A stretch of DNA of 64,000 bases from Hymenochaete sp. R1. Lineage: Eukaryota > Basidiomycota > Agaricomycetes > Hymenochaetales > Hymenochaetaceae. Shown piece by piece: positions 1 to 8,902 of this stretch. Positions within the stretch are counted from its first letter, which is position 1. The number at the start of each line of letters is the position of its first letter. The notes below the pieces were generated by a model. The model saw only the letters and a list, made by a program, of their open reading frames with translations, was not told the origin of the DNA and searched no databases. The DNA lies in assembly GCA_019400425.1 (NCBI GenBank), contig JAFREE010000055.1, positions 62,001-126,000 on the forward strand. Direction: 5' to 3'. A program made the position numbers and the translations under genes.

Positions 1-181
1 AGGGGGCCGTCAATGTTCTCTTGAGGAAAAAATAAAGAGGGCAATATGTGAAGTGATAAATGACTGCCACCCGGGGCGGGATAAGCGACCGAGTCCGAAG
101 TAAGTAACAACATCAATATGCTTCTAGCCGAGGACCAGAAAGAATTTACGAGGGGATGAAATTGAGAAGCAAAGGACTTAC

Positions 182-498
182 GCAGCATTCGATTTATTGA
201 AGACTTCGAACTTTGACATGGGCACCAGTCCACGAGCACCAGTCATTGGATTATTGGCCTCGTACCAGCCGGGACCTTGGTCGATTTCGTTGATGACATG
301 GAAGAAGTCGCCCTTCTGGAAAGTGAGCTCGTTGACGGCCTGCTTTATCGGATAGTCCTCTAGAGCTCTTATGACCTTCTTTGGAGGCTGTATAGCGTTC
401 GTTGGGCGAGAGACGGATGGGATCGGCGTTGATATTTGAGGACCCTGGCCTTGAAGGGTGTCCTTACCACCATGCATTGACCTACGCAGGAAATCCAT
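182..498 (-). CDS. bem1: Bem1/Scd2-like polarity scaffold, first exon only (runs off left edge)
   Basis: Seen: the first coding exon starts at ATG 498 (MDFLRRSMHGG) and reads 106 codons. It ends at a perfect GTAAGT donor just left of base 182, so the rest of the gene lies beyond base 1 of the window. An SH3 domain occupies about residues 41-101: the ALxDY block reads ALEDY, followed by ELTFQKGDFFHVI, GWYEA and the RGLVP turn. Family knowledge: the spacing and the NPMTGARGLVP block match the SH3 domains of Bem1/Scd2, which bind Cdc24 and PAK kinases and concentrate Cdc42 at growth sites. Oddity: the usual aromatic residue in ALYDY is Glu here. A frame-continuing TAA follows at 178, but it lies inside the donor site, so I treat it as intronic. 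The gene is divergent from the Not3 gene, 316 bp apart. Confidence 0.75.
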
Positions 499-814
499 GG
501 GCAAGAAAGAGATTTAAGAGTGTCGCTACAGGTTGAAGTAGTCCAAGAATGAGGAGAAAAGGGAAAGAGAGGGTTGGTCGTCGTGGGTCTGAGAGAGAAT
601 GGAAAGAGACAGTTAAGAAGAAGTTAAAGAGGTTACCACACAGCAGCCCAAATGCACTCTCTTTTATTATGTAAGCATCAGTTGCCATTTTTAGATCAGC
701 AGATCACGCGCTCACACTCTCTCCCTGTCCTGTCTAGAGACAAGACTGCATCCAGCTTCAGAGTCCACTACCACCTCGATTCTCTCGAGTGTCTTCAGAC
801 AAGCTGCATCAATC
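499..814. promoter_or_regulatory. Divergent promoter region, bem1 / not3
   Basis: This 316-bp stretch separates the start codons of the Bem1-like gene (-) and the Not3 gene (+), so both promoters must lie here. The part next to not3 is pyrimidine-rich (CTCACACTCTCTCCC near 711-725), as is common upstream of fungal start codons. I see no coding exon in it. Confidence 0.5.
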
Positions 815-3661
815 ATGGCAGCCCGAAAATTACAAGGTCTGAAGCTAGCTCTCTTTCGTTCTGTCTACGTGCAGCTTATACTCGTATGTTCACAGCCGAA
901 ATCGACCGCGTCCTTAAAAGGGTTGCCGAAGGGGTCGAATCCTTCAACCACACCTACGAGAAGATGGAGCAAACTACCAATGTCACACAGAAGGAGAAGC
1001 TCGAAGCAGACCTCAAGACGCAGATCAAGAAGCTCCAGAGATTGCGTGACCAAATTAAAACATGGGGAGCTAGCAACGACATCAAGGACAAGTCGGCATT
1101 GATGGACAACAGGAAGCTCATTGAGACCGTGAGTTCGCGTCTTCTGCTCTGAACGCGCATTATTCTGTCCGTGCGCATCCGTAAAGACATAAGCTTACGC
1201 TCGTTTGCGCATATCACTAGCAAATGGAGAAATTTAAAGCCTGTGAAAAGGAGATGAAAACCAAGGCGTTCTCCAAAGAAGGTCTCATCCAGGCCTCTAA
1301 ACTTGACCCCAAGGCTCAGGAGAAACTACGGGTAACACAATGGTTACAATCAAAAGTAGAAGAGCTTCTACTACAGGTCGAGCAAGCTGAAGCCGAAATC
1401 GAGACCATACAAGGCGGGGCCAAGAAGAAGAAGTCGAACGCAACAAATAGCCATCTTGAGACGCTCGAACATCTCAATGAACGTCGGAAATGGCACACAA
1501 GTCGCTTAGAACTTATTCTGAGACTTCTGGATAACGGCACGTTAGCTGCGGAACGGGTACTCGACTTGCAAGATGACGTATCCTATTTCGTAGAGAATAA
1601 TATGGTCAGTATTCCGTTTTCTAATGCGCTCATGTCTATTAACGAAACGAATCAGGAGGACGACTTCGATGAATACGAGGGCATTTACGACGAATTAAAT
1701 CTTGATGAGGAGGAAGAGAAGTTTGGTCTTGTCGCCGGTGAAGACGACAGTGACAATGGCTCGGAGGACGAAAGTGAAGGTATGGGGATGGTGGTGTGCT
1801 TTACCAGTGTGTTTGACTGACAACAGCCCCAGACGTACCTCCTCGGACACCATCGAAAAGACTGGACGAAGATTCACCGACGAATCACAAACGAGAAGAA
1901 CATAGCCCAGTGTTACGGAAAGCAAGCATCGCAACAACTTTACGGAGTAAGTGATTCAGCATTCGAATACTTCAAAGGACTTACCGTGGTACAGAAGCAT
2001 CAAATTCAGAAGGTAAGCTTGTAGATGCTTCTGTAACGTATTGCCGTGTAAATCGGCTTTGCAGTACCATCAAAGCCGCCTCCGCCTTTATCAACAGTAT
2101 CGCAACCTATGTCAAGCGTACTGAAAAATGGGTTGCCACCAAGAACACCTACCGCTTTACCAGTACGGTATGCTGCTGCTGCTGCAGCAGCAGTCGGAGG
2201 CTCGTCAACAACGCCTTCAACTGCTCAAAATGGGACATCACCGGTTCAACCAAAGCACTCGCAGGCCGTAACGTCACCGAGCAATGGCCAGATACCGTCT
2301 TCGGGTGCGACTGCAACGAACGCAAGCATACATGATGCGGCGTCGTCTTCACCGAGCTTAACGCAGGCATCCGTCTCTGGTCCAAGTCCCATGCTATCGT
2401 CCGCGTCCGCATCAGGCGTACCAGCTGATGGCTCAACCTTTTCGCCCACCGAATCACCCGCAATTTCGGAAGCTGTACCTCCGTCTGTGGATGCCTCTCA
2501 CGTTGATTCATCTCCTCAGAGGGGGGAGCCTGCATCAGGTATGGCTTTTTACAAGTGATTACAAATGTATTCTTATAAAGTTCCATAGAACCGTCGCAAC
2601 CGCCTAGCCAAAGTGCATCAACGGTCCCGGACGTAAGTATCCGTATGTCTGTCATTTCCAAATACTTGCCGACTGTTAAAACAGGCGAGTGAACTTCAAC
2701 CGCCCTCAAACGGGCCTGTGCCGGACACTCAAGCTCCTCCGACGTCAGCGCAAGCTCAAGAACAGGCTACGTCACTGGCAACTCAACAAAGTCTTAGGAA
2801 GGCTGCCTCGCCTTTACCATTCGCAACCCATACTCCCATCCCAAGCTCCGCTTTAGGTGGCGAGCAGCTTTCCCAGGCTCCATCAAATATGGGTGTCCAA
2901 GTACCACCTCAGCGAATTGCATCGGCATCTCCCTCCGTGCAACTGCCTGTAGGAACGCAACCACACTCCCAATCCAGAGCAACCGCGTCTGCATTCCCAG
3001 GCTCTCTGGCAGACCTCGTGGCTTCCTTTGAGAACGTCAAACAGAAAGGTAGGTGGTCCGCCCACGTGTTCTCAACGTTGTATAAGTCTTACGTCTTATT
3101 TTTGTAGCACCTCATCGCATGAATAACCTGGAACAAGTGCACAAGCTGCTTGACGGTGGATACCAAAGTTTGCCTCAGCCAATCGATACTGAAAAGTGTG
3201 TAACGGAAAGCGAGAAGTCCGATTCTTAGCTGACATTTCGTCTTCTAGGCCGAAATATTACGTCCCGAAGAACCCGTATCCGACGCCTCCGTATTATCCT
3301 CAAACGGTTCACCCAATACTAAGCTCGCCTTCTTTATTCTCGAATCTGGATATAGAGAGTTTGTTCTATGTCTTCTACTATCTTCCGGGGACATACCAAC
3401 AGTGAGCACCAATTTTCCATTCAACAGACTGACTTACATAACTACTTTTTACCCAGATATCTTGCTGCGAAAGAGCTGAAGCGTCAATCATGGCGTTTCC
3501 ACGTCAAGTATCTGACATGGTTCCAGCGCCATTCAGAACCACAAGCAATCACGGACGAGTATGAGCAAGGTGTCTACGTATACTTCGATTGGGAAGGGTC
3601 ATGGTGTCAACGGAAAAAGAGCGATTTCCGTTTCGAGTACAGATATCTGTCCGAAGACTAA
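815..3661 (+). CDS. not3: CCR4-NOT complex subunit Not3/Not5
   Basis: A scaffold subunit of the CCR4-NOT deadenylase and transcription complex in cytoplasm and nucleus. I can assemble 12 in-phase exons (815-836, 896-1128, 1221-1604, 1656-1779, 1827-1946, 1995-2012, 2065-2538, 2589-2632, 2685-3048, 3108-3195, 3249-3401, 3457-3661), predicting 742 aa. The N-terminal Not3 coiled-coil is clear: MAARKLQAEIDR, then [24 protein letters not shown] and NRKLIETQMEKFK, and later KAFSKEGL. An acidic stretch ([13 protein letters not shown]) and a long Ser/Thr/Pro/Ala-rich linker follow. The C-terminal NOT box is strong: [40 protein letters not shown]. Exon 1 is 22 nt and exon 6 only 18 nt. Exon 7 holds a seven-alanine run coded by a CTG/CAG palindrome. 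Family assignment is secure; the exact splice sites in the linker are less so. Confidence 0.93.
2169..2194 (+). repeat. Palindromic GCT/GCA trinucleotide repeat inside not3
   Basis: GCT codons run straight into GCA codons (core CTGCTGCTGCAGCAGCAG), coding a run of seven alanines after VRY. Because CTG and CAG units face each other, the tract is a perfect inverted repeat that can fold on itself. Confidence 0.75.
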
Positions 3662-4005
3662 TTCTCTCCTTCTGTTTCTGTTTTTGCTTCCCATAAAGGG
3701 TCAAACGCATCTCATCTTGACCCTTTTATGTCCATCTCAATCTCGACTTTCTTTTCTCCATTCGTGTCTCCACTGTTCTACTTCCATGTACGAGTGAAAT
3801 TGACCCTTTTTCATTATTATCCCGTTCCTTCTTGGCATCCAACCCCTCGCGAGGACACTGATGCATTTCACTTGATTGCAAAGAATCTTTTACCATCATT
3901 GTACGAAGGTGTATAATGTCATTCGTAGTCAATGTTTTGCGGTTTTGAGATTAAACTATATGAGCATATACTATTCAAAGCAAGTTTTAAGTCCTGTCCC
4001 ATAAA
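3662..4005. other. Convergent 3' intergenic region, not3 / bL12m
   Basis: 344 bp between two convergent stop codons. It is T-rich on the not3 side and must hold both 3' UTRs and terminators. I see no gene. Confidence 0.4.
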
Positions 4006-4860
4006 TCAATCTAAAGCAACCACTCCTCCCAAGGCCTCGAACACTGCCTTAAGCTTCTCTGCCTCTTCCTTTGGCAAGTTCTCCTTCAAGACCTTTGGTA
4101 AGGACTCGACGAAGTTTTTCGCCTGGAAGTTGACGTTAACCTTTACAGTTTTCATGTGGACCATTATGAACAAGACTCACAGCGACAAGCGTTAATGTCG
4201 GGTTCATGGCCTTGACCTCCTTGATAATCTTAGGCTTTGCGGAGGCATCAAACGACTCGAGCTTGACATTGAAGATAGTCTTCTCCTTTGGTTTTTCCTA
4301 GGAAGATTATTCAGTCAGTAAAGGATGTGGAAGGAATGAAAATGCGGGTGAAACTGACCTCCACGGGTGCGTCCTCAGCGGCAGCGACGGGAGCTGCCGC
4401 TGCCGTAGCAGCTGGCATAGCGATCTCCTGAATGTTTAATCTCGACTACATCGAAAAAGTTACTATCAGAAACGCAAAAAGTTAGATGTAAATACAAAAT
4501 TTCAAAGCGTACCTTCAGCTGCGTCACAAGGTCCGCCGCCTGTAACAACGTCAACCCAGAGATGTCATCTACGATTCTCGAGATTCTCGGATCCATGGAC
4601 ATGTCTGGCGGCGGAACCGATGCATCCGCGGGGATTGACGTGTCTGCAGCAGCTGTCGCAAGTGTTCTCCTGACTTGAGGAGAAACCCGCTGGAAACTAT
4701 GTGATGCGTGAGCGAGCTGAGACGGATGTAAAAATGAACGAAAGAAAACATACGACGACAAGCCTCGCCGCGAGAGAGCACGAAGAGCTATTGACCGGGC
4801 CTAGAAGCATTTTTATGAGATGCTGTAGGTTTTAGCTGGCCCAAGGAGGCTTACCACCAT
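4006..4860 (-). CDS. MNP1: Mitochondrial large-subunit ribosomal protein bL12m (L7/L12 family)
   Basis: A mitoribosomal stalk protein that recruits translation factors to the large subunit. Read on the minus strand, exon 1 is just ATGGTG (4855-4860). It then splices to an Arg-rich mitochondrial presequence (MVARSIALRALSRRGLSS) and on to RRTLATAAADTS. The N-terminal dimerization helix is ISRIVDDISGLTLLQAADLV. An Ala-rich hinge (AATAAAAPVAAAEDAP) follows, then the C-terminal globular domain (FNVKLESFDASAKPKIIKEV, NPTLTL, FVESLPKVLKENL, EEAEKLKAVFEALGG, stop at 4006). This domain order is the normal L7/L12 plan. At least four introns interrupt it. Start choice: the ATG at 4860 is the one that, once spliced, yields a continuous amphipathic targeting peptide; the ATG in intron 1 does not. 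The family is certain; the exact splice near the hinge is approximate. Confidence 0.88.
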
Positions 4861-5177
4861 GATTGTATTATGAGTTATCACGTCCAGAGCGCGAAGAGAA
4901 GAAACGGTTTTTGGCGGCCGACGGAGGATCGGCCAGCTTTTTGGTTAATGGGAAGTGTCGATCATTTTACTTAATCAAGTCATACTTATTACCAACGGAG
5001 TTAAAAGCTGGCTTCCTCTCAAGCTCACATTCCTCCTCCTAATTCTATTTTATTAAATTCTTATCCATTTCACAATTCCGTATAACATGTTACACTGACA
5101 AAAGTTGCTCCTATTAGCATCAAAACTACGTTCAAACTGTCGTTGAACAAAATAAAAAGGCAATCAAGCAAGACATA
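4861..5177. other. Intergenic, bL12m upstream / receptor downstream
   Basis: 317 bp. Holds the bL12m promoter on the left side and the 3' UTR of the minus-strand receptor gene on the right. AT-rich near 5040-5160. No coding exon seen. Confidence 0.4.
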
Positions 5178-6811
5178 TCAAGGTGTCCCTCTAGTTGAAG
5201 GGAAAACGATGTTCAGGCTCTCGCGTGGAACAGGACGAGAAATCTGACGGCTCGCCAGCGACTTCCGTAAATCTCGACGGCGAGACATTGAATGCAATGG
5301 TTCCTCGTCGATACTTGGAAAGGATGCGAAGGACTTCTCCTTTCCAGGGTCGGGTAACCCGCTATCTGTAGTCTGCAGGCTTTCCGTAGACTCGTTCCCA
5401 TTTGACACTCTCGGAATCTTCTCTTCGTCAGCGTTAGGTTTGCGCCAGAACATCCACGCGCGAAGGATGTCGCGCTGGCTGCCGAAGACAATGACGACAG
5501 CACTTCCCACTGGAATTAAACATCAGCACTGGCCCTACCCGTTGCCATGCTTTGCTTACTAGTCGCTAAAACCATATCTGGAATGGGGCTTTCTGGCGCG
5601 TTTATTGACAAAACACTCAGGCTTGTAGAAAGAAAAGGTAAGTCCACATTTGCGTGATAGAATTTCGGATACTAACCCCATGCCCACAAATATCCAGATA
5701 CTGAAGGTCCCAATGCGCAGAATGAGGCTCAAATCAATCCCGTTGGTATCTCTCATTCCACCTCCCCTCAGGACTTTCCAATGCTTGTAGGTCGTGAACG
5801 CAATATAAACTATCCATCTCTCAGCTTGAACTAGGACGAAATATGCTACAGCGACTCACGTTCTAAGATCACTATGAGTACCAGCACGGAAAACGAGAAG
5901 ACCGTTATAGTGTCGGTCCTTCAAAGTTTCCAGGAATCAGAATAGAAAGAGGTAAGTACCAGATTACTTACAAGACATTATCCTCGACTGAGCAGTAGAA
6001 AAATCTCCTGTCTCGCGAGACGCGGTCGGGATGGTTATATCCAACCTACGATGTTTTCGGACGATAATCTTCATCTAATGAGGAATCGACCCACGAAAAC
6101 TGTCCACACTGCAAACCCAAAGAATGCCATGTAAGGTACCACAAGGAGCTGTGCTCCGTTATCAGTGCCAGCGCACCCTCTGAAATGATCTCTACTGAGA
6201 ACTTACTATCCATTTCCGTATCCTTCCGTTACTCTCTGGATCTTTTTCGGTGAAAGCCGCTCTGACAACATAAAACACTTGGAAAACTAGGGCGAACGCC
6301 GACATTGACGTCCTTATGTACTACGTCAATGATAGGTATAGGGGATGGCCTCTGCGTTATACGTACAAGCCGGGTTGAGCATAGAGGAGGGACGCTTGGA
6401 GGAGACACAAGGCCCGCGGGGGCTCAGGTCCTGTCTGATGACCCGCGTACAACCTTAAGGTACGTCTCCTTGTTACTGATCTGCAAAGCTTCAAATTGGA
6501 TGAATCGACTTACAGTAACGAAGATGCGAGCCCCACGATCATCCAGGTTACGCAAAGGTTGATCAACGTGGCATGTCTCCGGATTCGCTTGGAAAGAACT
6601 ATGGTCGCGATCAGGAGTGGCAAGCCGAAATGAGAAGGCCAGATGTTCAGGACAAGCCAAGCTATCCGAGTAGCATCGTTCGATTGTATTTCTACACCAT
6701 TGCCTTCGTTGGAGCCTGCGTCGTAGCACAAGTCAATAATCTGCCGACAATTAAGGATTATACCGCCTCACCTGCCCGCCTCGTAAGGGACTGTAATGAA
6801 TTTATGTGCAT
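5178..6811 (-). CDS. Orphan seven-transmembrane receptor-like membrane protein (basidiomycete GPCR-type)
   Basis: Probably a plasma-membrane receptor; the ligand is unknown. No ATG exists in the first long open block, so I place the start at 6811. ATGCACATAAATTC opens MHINSLQSLTRRAG, which splices across a short intron (GTGAGG to CGCAG) to SNEGNGVEIQSNDATRIAW. Hydrophobic segments follow in order: HFGLPLLIATIVLS, NLCVTWMIVGLASSL, an exon with GPEPPRALCLLQASLLY, MSAFALVFQVFYVV, LLVVPYMAFFGFAVWTVFVG, then RDRRFFYCSVEDN, SFSVLVLIVILEL, LSLILRIGTFSIWIFVGMG and SAVVIVFGSQRDILRAW. That fits seven membrane spans and a cytosolic Ser-rich tail ending in STRGTP. Family knowledge: the TLINLC, GPEPP..CLLQASLLY and RDxRxFYC blocks recur in an orphan 7TM family expanded in mushrooms. 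G-protein coupling is inference. About eight introns, so internal boundaries are approximate. Confidence 0.72.
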
Positions 6812-7388
6812 TGTGGAGGAACGAGTGGAGGTGGAAACGAACGTTTGGAGGACCAGCCTCTCTGGACCAGCCTTGAGTGAGCTAGGGAAAGATGAGAGGG
6901 ATGGCAGTAAGTGAAGGACGGGATGCAAGGACAGGACAACTCGATATTCATAGGTGTCGCGGCTTGATGTAGGTGTATGCGCATCGAGCAACCACGAAGC
7001 GCCTCATCAAAGCAACCTTAGATCCTCCGAGCATCTAACAGAGTTTCCTCTCATCTTCCGACAGACGCCGAGTATCATCTTGGAGGATCATTTTGTCTTT
7101 TGATATGGGTCCATATATGCAAGTGCGTATGTCATCATGAAATGCTCCGGCCATGACGACGAGAAGGAACATCATGATATAAGATACACACACCGACGAA
7201 AAGCGCAGACGAGAAAGTGTCTCATCTTCCCGCGAGGTTGATACAACGTCGTCGACATGGATACATCTCACAAAAATCTCACATGCACTGAAGGCGGAGT
7301 GCGCCGAATCCAACTCCTTCCGGACAACGTCAACGGCGCCTCTTACATACATTGATATAGATCCAAGTGTCATTCAATCTCATAGCTC
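6812..7388. promoter_or_regulatory. Upstream region of the 7TM gene / downstream of cns1
   Basis: 577 bp. It contains a 112-codon minus-strand ATG reading frame at 7035-7373, lying 15 bp beyond the cns1 stop. It has one hydrophobic stretch (VSYIMMFLLVVMAG) but no family resemblance and no gene-like context, so I do not call it a gene. The rest is presumed promoter and 3' UTR. Confidence 0.35.
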
Positions 7389-8678
7389 CTATCCCTTCTT
7401 GAACTCCGCCACCCAATTCTGCTCAACCTCCCCCTTCGGCAGCACTACAAACTGTAAGTATCCCTCCCTCACCTCCAATCCATCCATCTTCCCATCCTTC
7501 GCCTTCGCCCCCGCCTCACACACCTCCTTCAAAGTCATCCGCATCCCCACCTTCAACAACCTCTTCCTCCTTGTAATCGCATATACCGATACTTCTCCCA
7601 CAACGTACTGCCCCGCCTTGTCCCAGTCCGGCGGGGGCGCGTGAGGCGGGAACATGGTCGCGAGGAGGTCACCGAAGGAGGCGTCTTCGTGGAACTCGGT
7701 AACGGTGTCGGTTTGGGCGTATTGGGGGTAGAGGAAGAAGGCGGGGAAGATAAGCGGGGAGGAATCATCGTTAGTGGTCTCGAAGTGGGGTTTGTGTAGC
7801 GCGTCTGCTTTGCTTTCCGAGTCGTTGACTTCTACAAGACCTCGTTGCTGTAGAGTAGACCCATAGGACAATATTAATAAATATGAAACCATTTGCCTCG
7901 CTATTTCTAAGAAGTATCAGAGTGTGCATACGCACCTTGAACGCAATTACCATCCTCTGCCTCTCCACGTTCCGCATCGCAACCTCCTTCACCCTCCTCA
8001 CCTCCCTCTCCTTCTTCTCTTCCACCACTTCCAGCACCCTCCCCTCCAGAGCCTTCAATGGCTCATTCCCCAAGTCAAAAGCTGAACACCGCCGACATGC
8101 ATCCAGCGCCTCCTCTTCCCTACCAAGCGCAAGCAGAGCCTGCGCAGAACGGTAATACGCCTTGGACGACCTCCAGTTCACTTCGGTGATGACGCGCCCA
8201 CAGTCTCTAAGGACCGAGCCGTAGTTTTCTACATGGATCCTCAAGTCACATTCGGTGCTCAACAATCTTGTAGAAGAAAAAGCAGACTCACGAAGTTCCA
8301 AATTACATGCTGCCCTATTACACAACAGCGCCTGCAGTAACTTCCCGTCCACAGGCTTGGCTTCAATCCCTTGTGCGTAGAACCCAACAGCTTCCCGATA
8401 CCTCTTTCCCTTAAAGTACTCATTCCCCCTCCTCTTAAAGTTCTCCGCGATCTCTATGTCGACGGATTCTTAGTATCATACGCACATTTCTTGTTATTTC
8501 ATGTTGCCAGCTAGGCCTACATACCGTCTGGCGTACCGTCGTGGGCTAAAGCCTGGAGTGCGTTTATGGCCGTATTGTCGATGTCCTGGTCTGGGTCTGG
8601 TAAAGACCGCATGAAGAGTGGGACGGCATCCCATTCCTTTAGCTTTTGATCATTGGAGGCAGGTTGTGGTAGTGCCAT
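7389..8678 (-). CDS. CNS1: Hsp90 co-chaperone Cns1 / TTC4
   Basis: A TPR co-chaperone that binds the C-terminal EEVD ends of Hsp90 and Hsp70; essential in budding yeast, where it is linked to eEF2 folding (family knowledge). The ATG at 8678 opens MALPQPASNDQKLKEWDAVP with an acidic DPDQDIDNTAINALQAL segment. Three TPR helical pairs follow: EIAENFKRRGNEYFKGKRYR, LLQALLCNRAACNLEL, and NWRSSKAYYRSAQALLALGR with EEALDACRRC. A charged helix (EEKKEREVRRVKEVAMRNVE) leads into the C-terminal wheel domain: FPAFFLYPQYAQTDTV, LLATMFP, PPDWD, VGEVSVYAITRRKRLLKVG, LQFVVLPKGE, stop at 7389. Three or four short introns; about 385 aa, normal for the family. Sti1, another Hsp90 co-chaperone, lies about 10 kb downstream in the window. 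Confidence 0.9.
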
Positions 8679-8902
8679 TGCTGCCGTGAAGGCGTCAAAA
8701 TGTTATAGGCTCAAGTGTGAAAGTAACGGAGACAGTGTAATCGAGAAATTGCGCGGTTAGTTAATCTCATTATATGCGCGGCATTTGCCGATGATCGGGT
8801 ACAGGTTCGAAATATACGGAACAACTCAAGTAAGAAAGTAGAGAAGTGTGTAAGCTCTAAAAAACAAAACAAAAAAGTGTACTGGAGGTCATCCTCGACA
8901 TT

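Noticed and set aside
6573..6914. 113-codon plus-strand frame with ATG
   Set aside because: Lies opposite the first exons of the 7TM gene and has no recognisable domain.
7035..7373. 112-codon minus-strand ATG frame between the receptor and cns1
   Set aside because: Starts 15 bp beyond the cns1 stop, in its likely 3' UTR. No domain, no exon signals.
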